NCBI GenBank assembly: GCA_038373865.1
Contig: JAXGGA010000037.1
Coordinates: 248,001 to 312,000, forward strand
DNA from: Uloborus plumipes
Lineage: Eukaryota > Arthropoda > Arachnida > Araneae > Uloboridae
Reading direction: 5' to 3'
Length of the DNA stretch: 64,000 bases
A program made the position numbers and the translations under genes. A model generated the notes under the pieces. The model was not told the DNA's origin. It was given only the letters and a program-made list of their open reading frames with translations, and did not search any database. Shown here piece by piece: positions 45,749 to 57,099 of this stretch. Within the stretch, counting starts at the first letter, position 1; each line of letters opens with the position of its first letter.

Positions 45749-46275
45749 CAGTGGACGCCGCTTTATATGATCACGGTCAATGTTATCAATCGTCTAATGT
45801 TATCAGAACCGCCAAATCCTTTCCGGTTGTGTAAAGTAAGTTAAAAATACACCGCTTTTTGTATCGTGTGTTGTTATCAATTCAAAAAAAAAATTTAATT
45901 AAATCAGCGACAAAAAAAAAAAAAGAAAAAAAAAAACCTCTCATTTTCAAAATATTTTCTGCAGTTCAGTAAAATAAAAGGACTTATCTCCCTATGTGAT
46001 CAAGGAATTATTCGAGCCATGAAGCCATATAGCCAGGAAATACTTTTAAAAATCCTTGAAAATACGGAGGACTGTCAAAATCTTAATGTGCATTTGCAAT
46101 TAAAATAAAAAAAAATCAGAACCCATGGTAATTACATTCATTTCATATCAAACACATATAAATTAAAATTGTCAACAGAAATCACCATTAAACTTATATC
46201 GTTTATTATAATCAATCGGTTATTGTTATCAAATCCCTTGCGTCCAAATGTGATCACATTAAGCGGCGTCCACTG
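45749..46275. mobile_element. Pogo/Tc1-type MITE, TIR CAGTGGACGCCGCTT
   Basis: TA duplications (45747-45748 and 46276-46277) flank a 527-bp element with inverted ends CAGTGGACGCCGCTT...GATCAC. Inside each end is a second inverted set of words (gttatcaatcg and gttatca). CAGTGGAC plus TA points to the pogo/Tigger branch of Tc1/mariner. No transposase frame. Confidence 0.85.
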
Positions 46276-46279
46276 TACA

Positions 46280-46838
46280 ATCTATGTCCAGTTGTCTTTA
46301 CAACAAGTACATTCATCGATAAAATTTCGACCTTCTTTGTTCCAAATAACGGCAGTTTTATGTAGTCGACGTCTGTAAACGTGGTACTTTTGGTTTGGCA
46401 ATGAAATCTAATAACGCTCGTAATGACCAGAAAAGCGCTACTAAGATACACTTTCACACTAACCTGCCATGTTTCGCACTTCCACTCAACGAGAAAGTCT
46501 CCTTTCAGGGGTGGTAATGCGGGGTATAAAATATAAACCTACATTTATGTTCAGGGGGAATGGACTTAGAAGAGAAGGGTTTCCTTAAATGAGATAGGTT
46601 GACCACATGTCGTAACTTTTATATTTTGTCACAACGGGGAAAGTTATTTTCCTGCAGATGAAATTTTTGATGTTTACGTTTGAAAACGTAAGATCATTAA
46701 GGAATCTACTGATGTGTTTAATAGGCAAAAATCATTACTTTTCATTTAAAATTATTTGTATTGGACATATTCCATTAACAACCTTCATTGTAACTGATGC
46801 TCTCGGATATTTATAGGTGCTTAAGAAAATTTTGAAGC
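46280..46838. other. Intergenic stretch, no gene seen
   Basis: AT-rich spacer. The open frames at 46169-46457 lie across the MITE end and have no recognised domain. Confidence 0.4.
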
Positions 46839-47978
46839 GTAGGGTCAGGTGGGGGAAAATGGGTCACGTTTATTAGAAAAATCTTTAAAAAATGTACAAA
46901 TGATATTTTCTTTCATCGTTGCCATTTTTGGGTATTAGGGACACCAGGCAACATTTTATATTCAAAATAAGGTGTAACTTCCACTTTAAAGTGACAGATA
47001 CTAGCGGTTAAGTGTTTGTCTTAAAAGAAGCTTGACTGTGTTCATCATAAAAACTTTTGATTTAAAGAAAATTAAACGAAAACACACATTAAGTTTTTAA
47101 TCTACTTTATACAGCACATTTTCGGAAATAACTTCCTAAAATGGTGAAGAAAAAACAGCAAAACTGAGTTTTTTATAGTATTGAAACAAGCGTGGGGTAA
47201 AATGGGTCATTTTTCGCTTTAAGTTAGGCTTAGCATATACTAAAGAGCTAATCATATTTTTTGCTAGTTAACTCATGTTTTGGTGACATGTATGTACATA
47301 CTAATTCAAAACAAATAATATATTGCTTGGTCATTCTTTTGATACACAAATATATGAACTTATAGTGCAAAATAATTAAATTAAATCAAAAATCCAAAAC
47401 TAAAAGCACAGCTTTTGCTCGATGAAGAGCTATGTTGTTAAGAAATTCAAGAAATGTTGTTAGGAAATGAAGCAAAAGTATCTTATTTTCCCCAAAGGGA
47501 CCTGGGCAACCAAATCATAGAAAAACATTCTACAGAGTTGAATTCAAATAATGCAGTTAAAGGAACGGAATCAACATCAAAGATCTCAATAACAAGTGAG
47601 GCTGTTTTTTCGATATTAGAACAAGCAAGTCAAGCAGGTGTTTTATTTTTATGCATGTCGAAACTTCTATTATAAGCATACTCTCACCAAAACCAATAAC
47701 CAAAAGTAAAGAAGGAACTTTAAAAGTTACCAAAAGAGAAAACTTCACACATGCAGAAAGAAACTTGCGAAATTTTAACAAGCTTGACAATATTGAAAAG
47801 ATTGCAATCTGAAAAAGCCAAAAGAGATAAAAAAAAATCAATTAAACTGACACACAGATGCTTAACTAAATAAATAATAAATAAACCTGTTCTTTAAAAG
47901 AAATTCATAACTGAATCGAAGTGCATTAATAGCAACCCTTTAAAAGTTGGAAAGTAGGAAAATGTCAAAGAAGTATAT

Positions 47979-48277
47979 TGTAGCGAACTTCTACTTCCAG
48001 TCATGTATAACGGTGGCTCAGTGGTAGAGTTCTCGCCTGCCATCGGGACAACATGAGTTCGAACCCCAGCCAGGGTGAATTGACTTTGTTTTATTATAAT
48101 TTCCTTTCTACTGTGTTCTCGAATGTTCTATTAATTTCTGCATCTTTCCGAGTCTGGAATGTTCTAGAACTTTGCTCAATTGTATATAAGTGGATGTAAC
48201 GTTCATTCCTGGTCAGAATAAACAATCTCGAGTTGAAACTAACAACTGCTCTATTCATTGACTTCATCTACGCGACA
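47979..48277 (+). repeat. 5' LTR of the gypsy element, with tRNA-like module
   Basis: Starts TGTAGCGAAC and ends CGCGACA. A TATA box, TATATAAG, is at 48183-48190 and a polyadenylation signal AATAAA at 48217-48222, so R is short. At about 48009-48075 the LTR contains TGGCTCAGTGG (A-box, 48014-48024) and AGTTCGAACCC (B-box, 48056-48066) around tctcgcctgcc, resembling tRNA-Gly. Confidence 0.95.
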
Positions 48278-48280
48278 GTT

Positions 48281-48298
48281 TGGTGGAGGCGCCGGGTA
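48281..48298 (+). promoter_or_regulatory. Primer-binding site, tRNA-Ala-like
   Basis: Three bases after the LTR, TGGTGGAGGCGCCGGGT would pair with a tRNA 3' end; it matches the complement of the tRNA-Ala 3' end (TGGTGGAGATGCCGGGG) except at about three positions. It primes minus-strand synthesis. The tRNA identity is inferred. Confidence 0.6.
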
Positions 48299-48396
48299 CG
48301 ATTGCTACCACGGAAGAAAAACGCACAAGTCGGCGACTTCAAGGACTTGTCCCAGAGTTTGGTCTGTTACCAGATACAAAAAGGGGCTCAAGAAAA

Positions 48397-49611
48397 ATGC
48401 CTGATGAAAAGAGCTCCGAAGTGAACAATACTGCTGATGCCAGTCCCAGTCCTGTTAGTGGTGCGCCAGTGCCGATTCTGACGTACCAGCTCCCGAGGAA
48501 TCCTTGTATTTTCTCCGGGGACGGTCAACAGGATGCCAATAAGTGGCTGAAAGACTTCCAAAGAATCGCCACCTATAACCATTGGGATGAACCGATGTGC
48601 CTGGCCAACGTTATATTTTATCTCTCCGGAACGGCGCGTCAGTGGTTTGACAACAACGAAGACTTGATAAATGATTGGACAACGTTTCAAAAAGACTTGA
48701 CCGATGCATTCTGCCGGACAGAGGATCTGCGACGGGAAGCAGAGCGACTACTACTGACACGTGCGCAAATGATAGGTGAATCTTCAGAGGCATACATTCA
48801 AGACGTGCTTTCTCTCTGCCGGAAGGTAAATCCATCTATGCCAGAAAGTGAGAAAGTTGCTCACTTAATGAAAGGTATAGCGGAGGACCTGTATCAAATT
48901 TTATTAGTACAGGACTTTAAAACAATTGACGAATTCATAAAAAGATGTCGTGAAATAGAAAACTTCAGACGCAGACGCATCACAAGAACAAAATTTCAGA
49001 GGCTGCCTGCTGTTTCTACATTGTCAACAGAAACAGACGTCGGTGACATAAGATCTTTGGTGCGCGAAATCGTACGGGAGGAGATTAAGAAAATTTTGCC
49101 AGAAACGCAATGCCACACGAATTTTGAACATGAATCACCATCTGACATCGCATCCGTGGTCCGAGAAGAGGTTATGGAAGCTTTAGCACCACTCACTACT
49201 CCGAGACGGAATGATACTCGTCCCCGACGTAACACTATTTCTAGACGATCGGACCAAGTTAGGCCGCTCCCAAGCCAAGAATTCAGAAGCAACACCGCCC
49301 CGGTCCGTAAAACGGGTCTGTGGAGAACTGACAACAACGTGCCTATATGCTACCATTGCGGACGTCCAGGACATGTTTTGAGGTACTGTAGAGAAAGGCG
49401 CCAAATTTTCAACAATGCAAGAGCCTCAAGAACTTTCAACTCCCGTCGTGATGCAGAAACGGACTCGATACAAAGTTATGACGCACAGCAAACTACTAAC
49501 AGTTACAGAAGCAGTTCGCCTTATCCTCGACGTTCTTCTTACCGCCGACAGTCACAGTCACCTTTACGCCGTTCCAGTCGCTCCCCACGCCGGCCTGACG
49601 AGGAAAACTAA
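48397..49611 (+). CDS. gag: Gypsy Gag polyprotein
   Basis: This encodes the structural Gag protein that packages the element's RNA into cytoplasmic particles. From the first in-frame ATG at 48397 it has 404 residues and is intact. The frame is open back to the PBS without an earlier ATG, which is why this start was chosen. Residues about 30-200 match the retrotransposon Gag capsid fold (DANKWLKDF, LSGTARQWF, then a long helical stretch). An arginine-rich segment follows, and a single zinc knuckle CYHCGRPGHVLRYC lies at residues 318-331. The C-terminus is Ser/Arg-rich. The stop is TAA at 49609-49611, within a 13-nt overlap with pol in the -1 frame, implying that pol is made by frameshifting. 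Confidence 0.93.
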   Translation: MPDEKSSEVNNTADASPSPVSGAPVPILTYQLPRNPCIFSGDGQQDANKWLKDFQRIATYNHWDEPMCLANVIFYLSGTARQWFDNNEDLINDWTTFQKDLTDAFCRTEDLRREAERLLLTRAQMIGESSEAYIQDVLSLCRKVNPSMPESEKVAHLMKGIAEDLYQILLVQDFKTIDEFIKRCREIENFRRRRITRTKFQRLPAVSTLSTETDVGDIRSLVREIVREEIKKILPETQCHTNFEHESPSDIASVVREEVMEALAPLTTPRRNDTRPRRNTISRRSDQVRPLPSQEFRSNTAPVRKTGLWRTDNNVPICYHCGRPGHVLRYCRERRQIFNNARASRTFNSRRDAETDSIQSYDAQQTTNSYRSSSPYPRRSSYRRQSQSPLRRSSRSPRRPDEEN

Positions 49612-50369
49612 TCCCGGCGACCTATACAGGAGGTGAGGCCGCAACTGAGGAAAAGCCTCCGATGACTGTAACAGCTAAATTAAAAAGAAACACCACTAAT
49701 GTCATGGTAAATGGACAATTGGTAAAAGCCCTCATCGATTCAGGTGCCGATTATTCTGTTATATCTGAGGAATTGCGTCAGCAACTGCATGTCCCTATGT
49801 TCTTTGAAAATGGACCCACATTGAAAACTGCGGGCGGAGACACCGCAACTACTATAGGAAGGTGTACGTTGAAAGTAAATTTGAATGGCAGCACTCAGAC
49901 TTTTGAATTCTTAGTGTTTCCTCAATGCATTCATCAAATGATTCTCGGTTGGGACTTTTTCAGTGCCACTGATGCAGTCATAGATGTTGGAAATGAGGAA
50001 CTCCAACTTGCAGACATTGTTCCCGACGACCCCGTCAGGGAGAAATCAGGCTTCAACTTGTGCGCCGAAACAGATTACCTGATAGGAGCGAACTCAGCTA
50101 AGCAAATATGTGTTCTCAATGTCGATTTGCAAAATACCGATAAAGCTTTAATTATCAGTAACAAGGCCCTGATGTACGAACGAGAGTTATCTGTCCCAGC
50201 GTCAACTGTCGAAGTTGCGAATGGTCGCTGTAAAGTATGGATGACTAACTTCTCTCGACAAAACCAACTGATCCCAAAGGGTATGATTATAGGTTGCGCA
50301 ACAAAAATAGAGAATGACGTCATCTGTTCTCTAAAAGATGACAGCCGAAGAAGCTCTAAAGGAACATAG
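49599..50369 (+). pseudogene. pol: Gypsy pol, aspartic protease segment (ends in frameshift)
   Basis: This is the first part of pol, in the -1 frame relative to gag. The frame opens right after a TGA at 49596-49598 and runs past the gag stop; an internal Met is at 49662. The retropepsin active-site triad DSGA lies at residues 26-29 from that Met, and the flap and the ILGWDFF strand (residues 94-100) follow, so the protease itself looks intact. It would cleave Gag-Pol. The frame terminates at TAG 50367-50369. The +1 frame continues with sensible sequence (AEEALKEHRARTRITREKLKELL) from about 50341, showing an indel near 50340-50366 that separates it from reverse transcriptase. Confidence 0.88.
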
Positions 50370-51734
50370 GGCCAGAACAAGGATAACCAGAGAAAAATTA
50401 AAGGAACTTTTAGACGCTGATTTGACTTCTACTGAAATGGAAGATCTATTGAATCTACTAGAAGATTTAGTGACATTTTTCAACCTAATGGAGAATTGAA
50501 AAAGACTACAGGCAATGCCGTAAAGCACAGGATCAACACGGGTGACAGCGCCCCGATCAAGCAAAGGCCTTATCGTACATCATACACTGAAAGACGCATA
50601 ATTGATGATGAAGTTCAGCGGATGTTAAAAGAGGATGTGATTCAGCCATCAGACAGCCCATGGTCAGCTCCGGTAGTTCTGGTCAAAAAGAAGAATGGCG
50701 AATGGCGCTTTTGTGTCGACTATAGAAGACTTAACAAAGTCACCAAAAAGGCCGTTTACCCACTACCACGCGTTGATGATGCTTCAGATTGTCTTGCCGG
50801 TGCGAAGATTTTCTCTATAATGGATTTGAAGTCAGGTTACTGGCAAATAGAAGTAGACGAAGCAGACAGGGAAAAGACGACATTTGTGACGCCAGACGGA
50901 CTTTACGAATTTAAAGTCATGCCATTCGGTTTGTGCAGTGCTCCCGCTACGTTCGAGCGGATGATGGATACAGCGCTACGAGGCCTCAAGTGGAATATCT
51001 GCCTCTGCTATCTCGATGACATTATTGTATATGCACCGAATTTCCAGGAACACCAACTGCGTTTGAGGAAAGTCTTGCAGTGTATTCAAAAGGCGAGTTT
51101 GACACTAAATGCCAACAAATGTGCTTTCGGCAAAAAGAAACTTACGATATTAGGCCATCTAGTCGACCAGCATGGAATCTACCCTGACCCCCAAAAGACA
51201 GCTGCCGTGACCAAGTTCTCTGTTCCAGAAAATGTCACCGATGCCCGAAGTTTTCTGGGTCTATGCTCCTACTATCGCAGGTTTATCAAGAATTTCGCTG
51301 ATGTCGCAAAACCCCTGCATGACCTGTTGAAAAGGGATGCAAAATTTTCATGGGGAAGATCGCAACAGGAGTCTTTTTCAACTCTCAAGAAGTTATTGAC
51401 CAGCTGTCCTGTTTTGGGTCATTTTCTACCTAACGCGGAAACGAAGATACATTCTGGTGCTAGCGGATATGGCATCGGTGCTGTACTAGTGCAAGTTCAA
51501 GACGGCAAAGAAAAGCCAATAGCATACGCATCAAGATCTCTCACGGCTGCGGAAAAGAATTACTCTACGACGGAGAAGGAGTGTCTTGCTGTTATATGGG
51601 CTATCAGTAAATTTAGACCATATCTCTTTGGAAGACCATTTACTGTAGTGACGGATCACCACTCCCTCTGCTGGCTAGCTAATGTTAAAGATCCGTCGGG
51701 AAGACTTGCACGCTGGGCTTTAAGGTTGCATTAG
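50370..51734 (+). pseudogene. pol: Gypsy pol, reverse transcriptase and RNase H segment
   Basis: After a stretch in the +1 frame, the original frame resumes near 50460-50470 with [13 protein letters not shown], so two opposite indels bracket about 100 bp. Reverse transcriptase follows: [41 protein letters not shown] and the catalytic YLDD (around 51009-51020). RNase H then begins, but the usual TDAS block reads HSGAS (51453-51464): the first catalytic Asp is Gly, a change that should abolish RNase H activity. TEKE and TDH are present. The frame ends at a TAG, 51732-51734, just after RWALRLH; the frame stays open beyond it. Copies DNA from RNA; dead as it stands. Confidence 0.92.
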
Positions 51735-53186
51735 TATGACGTCGACATCGTTTATAAGAACGGTCGTAAACACACCGATGCTGATTGCTTATCAAGAAAA
51801 CCCCTCGACGATGGGATAGACGGAAATTGTGACGAGATCCCTTCCCTGGCAGCTATCACAGATTATAGAGTGGAGCAGCTGAAGGATAAACACTTGAGAA
51901 TTATAATCAACACTCTCGAGAGAGGAAACGATCATGAAAACTATGAAATGAGGAACAATGTCCTATACAAGAAAAACTACGATCCCTTGGGACAACAGTG
52001 GCTTCTAGTAGTACCGAAGCAACTTCGACGAGATATCTTGATGAGTCTTCACGACGCCCCGACCGCTGGCCATCTCGGGTTTGCCAAAACGTACGACCGA
52101 ATAAGAAGAAAATACTATTGGCCGGGATTATATGGAAACGTGCGACGATATGTATCCCACTGCAAAGAATGCCAAAGACGGAAATCTCCGCCGCAACTTC
52201 CACCAGGACAACTTCATCCAATAAAACCCCCCGACATACCATTTGCAAAAATTGGAATAGATCTGCTAGGACGCTTTCCAATCACTCGACACGGAAACCT
52301 GTGGATTGTCGTTTGTACAGACTACTTGACGCGATTCACAGTTACCAAAGCTCTGCCAACTGCTGAAGCCACTGAAATCGCCCAGTTTTTGGTAGAAGAA
52401 ATTATACTAAAGCATGGGGCACCGAAAGAAATGATAAGTGATCGAGGACGTTCGTTCTTATCTAACCTAGTGAAAACCATCAACCAACTGTGTCAGGTGT
52501 CTCATTTTCTCACGACTGCGTATCATCCACAAACCAACGGCTTGACCGAGAGATTCAACAAAACGTTAGCAGATATGCTGTCTATGTACGTGGACGTCGA
52601 GCAACGCAACTGGGATAGCATCCTCCCTTTTGTGACTTTCGCCTACAATTCAGCGAAACAAGACACCACGGGATTTAGCCCTTTCTTTCTTGTACATGGC
52701 CGAGATATCGAAACCTCTCTCGACGTAATTCTTCCCCACGACACAGGGAGTTATGACGATAATTACGTCCAACAACTGATCACCAGGGCTGAGGAAGCTC
52801 GACAGCTAGCGAAACTACACATTCTGAGATCTCAAGCGGCAGATAAGCGGCGGTACGATAAGGGGCATCGACCAGTCACTTACAATATCGGTGACTTAGT
52901 TTGGGTGTTTACTCCAGTAAGAAAAGTCGGACTTTCCGAGGAACTCCTGAAACGCTATTTTGGTCCTTACAGAATAACTGGACGTTTATCTGACGTGACA
53001 TACGAAGTACAAAGTTTGGAGGAAAACAGCCGGCGACGAAGTCGAAAAGACGTAGTGCATGTGCTGAGGATGAAACCCTATTATGATCCAAACAGACAAC
53101 TAGATGACACGAAAGCACCTAATCGTCCAAGGAGACTTGTTACCCGAAGTCAGTCCAAATTACAGCGGGACGCTGATTCCTCCTAA
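51735..53186 (+). pseudogene. pol: Gypsy pol, integrase segment
   Basis: In the same frame as reverse transcriptase and separated from it only by the TAG at 51732-51734, so it is not an independent gene. It begins with the end of the RNase H tether (YDVDIVYKNGRKHTDADCLSR). Integrase, which inserts the cDNA, has the zinc-binding HHCC set (His61, His68, Cys98 and Cys101 counted from the codon at 51870). Its catalytic core DD35E is complete: Asp131 in IGIDLLG, Asp191 in SDRGRSF and Glu227 in TERFNK. The C-terminal GPY/F module (RYFGPYRITG) follows, with no chromodomain. It ends at 53186, just before the polypurine tract. Intact domain, but not reachable by normal translation. Confidence 0.92.
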
Positions 53187-53197
53187 GAAGGGTAGTA
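53184..53197 (+). promoter_or_regulatory. Polypurine tract
   Basis: aagaagggtagta directly precedes the 3' LTR and is the expected plus-strand primer of reverse transcription. It is short and interrupted by two T residues. Confidence 0.6.
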
Positions 53198-53496
53198 TGT
53201 AGCGAACTTCTACTTCCCAATCATGGAAACGGTGGCTCAGTGGTAGAGTTCTCGCCTGCTATCGGGACAACATGAGTTCGAACCCCAGCCAGGGTGAATT
53301 GACTTTGTTTTATTATAATTTCCTTTCTACTGTGTTCTCGAATGTTCTATTAATTTCTGCATCTTTCCGAGTCTGGAATGTTCTAGAACTTTGCTAAATT
53401 GTATATAAGTGGATGTAACGTTCATTCCTGGTCAGAATAAACAATCTCGAGTTGAGACTAACAACTGCTCTATTCATTGACTTCATCTACGCGACA
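53198..53496 (+). repeat. 3' LTR of the gypsy element, with tRNA-like module
   Basis: Same length (299 bp) as the 5' LTR. TATATAAG at 53402-53409, AATAAA at 53436-53441. A-box TGGCTCAGTGG at 53233-53243 and B-box AGTTCGAACCC at 53275-53285 are both retained unchanged. The differences from the 5' LTR cluster just upstream of the A-box. Confidence 0.95.
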
Positions 53497-54011
53497 ATAT
53501 TTTCATGCCATCTTTCTACCCCACAATGTAAAATAACGTGCAATGAAACTTAAAAATACAGGGAAAGTTTTTTGTTCCCGGAAAGATGATGTTTCGTAAA
53601 CACTGCTAGACATTCCTGGCCCTGAGATGAATCAAGAGGAAAATATTGCTTTCTAAAAATGTTTAAATACTAATTGTTTTCTCATTAATGAACAAAAGTA
53701 TCAAACTACTATTCAATAAATCATGAAATCAAATCCTTTAAACCATGACTCATTTTACCCCATTAGTGACCCATTTTACCTAACGCTATGGGGTGAAATG
53801 AGTCATTGACAACACATTTTCAAACTTATTTTTCAGTATCAAAATTTGTTTTTGTTTTTTTTTTTGAGATATTTCACTTTAAATGTCATAAGAAAGAGTC
53901 ATTTGCATATCCTGAGCAGTTTATTCACTGGTTGAATCAATATATGTTTTGCTGTCAAAGCCTGATTGTAAAATTGCTCTTTTTTGACCCATTTTACCCC
54001 ACCTGACCCTA

Positions 54012-54908
54012 ATCATTTAAGCTGCTTATAAATTTGCTTGGAAGTGAGATTGAGAGAAAAATCTGAAGCCAAGTTTCTTTTTCTTCTTTAAACTATTCAA
54101 TTGTACAGTCATGCTGCCATAAGCGTAGAAAAGTTTAAAATATCCTCGACTTATTGCTGTTTAAATTATTTATTTATTTATTTTTTAATAATTATTTTTT
54201 AAGTACAATTACATTTTATGGCTGAATTTCACTTATAGCAGAGCACATTGGTTTTTAATTTACTCAATCACACTTTTTAGAACTAAAATGCTCGATGAGG
54301 GAACGACTTCTTTCAGCAGCATTATTTACTCAAAATGAATTCAAAAACACTTTTTCTTGTTAAGGAACGGATCATGTCTTAACGGCTTTTACTGCTTCAT
54401 GATTCGCCGTCATTATACGTGCAGAGAATCTGCACTTTGCTTTTAACCGCTTTGCTGATTCACACCTCATAGAAATGAAAGTTTATTGTGTTTCGTAATC
54501 GATAAACAAATGCCATCTCTAGCCAAGTAAATATTTTAGATTCCCATCCATTATGTCTTTGGTAAAAATCCACACGCTAATAATTAACTTCATTAAATTA
54601 TACGGTGCTTTTAAGTAAAACATGATATTGAAGTGCATCCTAAAATATTTTATACGTAGAGAGCCAACCAGTGAATCTCGGGGCAAAATACATGCCATAA
54701 GTGAATGTGGGCAAAGTGAAATAGCGGCACAAAGGGATATGGTTAAATGTTTTGCTCTACATTATAATGGTAAAATGTTAACTTGCAGCCCAATCTATCT
54801 GGTAATAGTTTAGCTATGTTTTTAAAAATATAATTGATTCTAATCAGAATATAGCTGCCTCAAAAGATCAATTTATTTCAAAATGCAAGTCATTTCAAAA
54901 TTGTGATA
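54012..54908. other. Intergenic stretch, no gene seen
   Basis: AT-rich spacer. The frame at 54622-54813 has no recognised domain. Nothing else identified. Confidence 0.4.
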
Positions 54909-55084
54909 CAGTCGACGCTCGTTATAACGACCACTCTTTATAAAAACCATCCTAATATAGCGACCGGTGAGAAAAACCCCAACTGTATCCCAATATACAA
55001 TATGTTCTACCTCTTATAGTGACCACTCGTTATAAAGACCGTTTTCTGTAGAACGGAGACGGTCGTTATATCGAGCGTCGACTG
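54909..55084. mobile_element. Pogo/Tigger-type MITE, 176 bp
   Basis: TA duplications (54907-54908 and 55085-55086) flank ends CAGTCGACGCTCGTTATA and the inverted TATATCGAGCGTCGACTG. Internal ataacgacc / ggtcgttat and cgaccactc...gtgaccactcg words repeat the ends. The CAGT...GTTATA terminus is typical of the pogo/Tigger branch of Tc1/mariner. Non-coding. Confidence 0.88.
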
Positions 55085-55086
55085 TA

Positions 55087-55350
55087 TTCATTTTTTTAAT
55101 ACTTTGTGGTATATATCAACAATAATTTTTACAAAAGGAAAAAGCTTTTATTTAATATTTCAAATTCAAATTGAGACCTACCTCTATTCAGTGTAGCATT
55201 TATTTATTTAAAATTAGATATGTTTTAGCCTTAAACGTTTAATACACTTTGCCAAGTTCATTTGGTGTTAAACCGAAATAGTTTGATTTATTTATTCATT
55301 CACGTATTAAATCCTTTGCCTATCCATCCATTTATTTCCTTATTCATTCA
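55087..55350. other. Spacer without features
   Basis: AT-rich spacer, under 300 bases; nothing recognised. Confidence 0.4.
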
Positions 55351-55635
55351 CTAATTCTGTATCTCAGAACCAGACCAACGTAAGTCCATTTTCGTAACTT
55401 TTCAGTGGTATAGGGCGAAAACGATCGTCGAATGCATGCAAAGGATTCGCGCTCTCTCATGAAAAGGAAATTCGCGCTCTTTTCATGCTGCTAAATAATT
55501 GTGAAGGAATTTCTTTTTCAGAATAATGCTCTCATGGGCCAATGCAGAATAAGATTCTACATACAATGCAGTAATAAAGTGAAAATCGAAATCGTTGGAC
55601 TTACGTCGTTCTGGTTCTGAGGGACAGAATTTACT
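55351..55635. mobile_element. Short inverted-repeat element
   Basis: Inverted ends aattctgt..ctcagaaccaga..acgtaagtcca are present at both sides with few mismatches, spanning about 35 bp each. The centre (about 55415-55490) contains ttcgcgctctyctcatg twice. Non-coding MITE of unknown class. Confidence 0.65.
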
Positions 55636-55863
55636 CTCAACTTTATTTAATAAATTTATTTGCTTAATATTTTACTTCTTCTTATTTTTCATTACTTTAT
55701 TATTCATTCATTCTATGGGAGAGAAAAAGTTTATAATCTAATAGAAAATATATCATTAGATAAATATTCTAACTGTCACCCTTGACCCATAAATGTAGCA
55801 ATAACGATATAAATATGGCAAAAATGATAATTTCCCACTTTCATTTTAAAGTTGAAGAGTGTA

Positions 55864-56695
<832 letters not shown>

Positions 56696-56852
56696 TTTGC
56701 TACCATGCGGAGCACTAGCAACGGACTAAAAGCGGACATTAAAAACTTAAAACGTGTTTTTCTGCCGTGATTGTGCTTAGGCAGTGAAAAAACAATTCCG
56801 CTTTATTTTTGACTTTAATTCAGATGCTTTTAAGAATAATTTACTTCTTGAG
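56696..56852. repeat. 157-bp repeat, copy 1
   Basis: Near-identical to 58541-58697: two substitutions in 157 bp. It starts tttgctaccatgcgg and ends acttcttgag. The flanks differ completely. Here the left flank forms the inverted pair catggtagca...tgctaccatg with the repeat's start. It is followed by two or three diverged units of about 80 bp starting ttgtaaaragtttatca (56857-57025). Confidence 0.9.
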
Positions 56853-57099
56853 CTCATTGTAAAAAATTTATCAGGGTTTTTCTATATTCCCTTTCCTATG
56901 CCCATGATTAATTAAAGCACTCAACAATGTACTTCATTGTAAAGAGTTTATCAAAGTTTTTTTATAGTCATTTTGTGTGCTCATAATTGATTAAGTCATT
57001 TAATAAAACTCTTCATTCTAAAGAGTTTTCTTATTGCTATTAAATTCAATGCATAATATCTAATGCATTTATTTGAAATCATTAAAGGATTGTTTAAAT

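Larger units (their letters stand above)
47979..53496 (+). mobile_element. Ty3/gypsy LTR retrotransposon, 5.5 kb, nearly complete
   Basis: Two 299-bp LTRs, a primer-binding site, gag, protease, reverse transcriptase, RNase H and integrase are in order, with a 4-bp target duplication ATAT (47975-47978 and 53497-53500). The order PR-RT-RH-IN defines Ty3/gypsy. There is no env frame between integrase and the 3' LTR. The LTRs differ at about eight places, so the insertion is recent, but pol has a paired frameshift, one nonsense codon and a changed RNase H catalytic residue. It interrupts the GGG-terminal element 46841-54009. Confidence 0.95.
46841..54009. mobile_element. TA-flanked element with GGG termini, AAAATGGGTCA family, hosting the gypsy element
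   Basis: TA duplications (46839-46840 and 54010-54011) flank termini GGGTCAGGTGGGG and the inverted form at the right end. The word GGGGTAAAATGGGTCA recurs at the left end, near 47194, and, complemented or direct, near 53746-53810 and 53984. Without the gypsy insertion the element is about 1.65 kb. A frame at about 47420-47675 is uncharacterised. The layout parallels the elements at 38929 and 42169. Confidence 0.75.

Noticed and set aside
52909..53186. An env gene or other viral gene downstream of integrase
   Set aside because: Integrase runs to 53186 and the polypurine tract and LTR follow at once; there is no room for another gene.
48009..53290. tRNA-Gly genes at 48.0 and 53.2 kb
   Set aside because: Both are at the same place in the two LTRs, lack a pairing acceptor stem and have an imperfect anticodon stem, so they are a module of the element, not genes.
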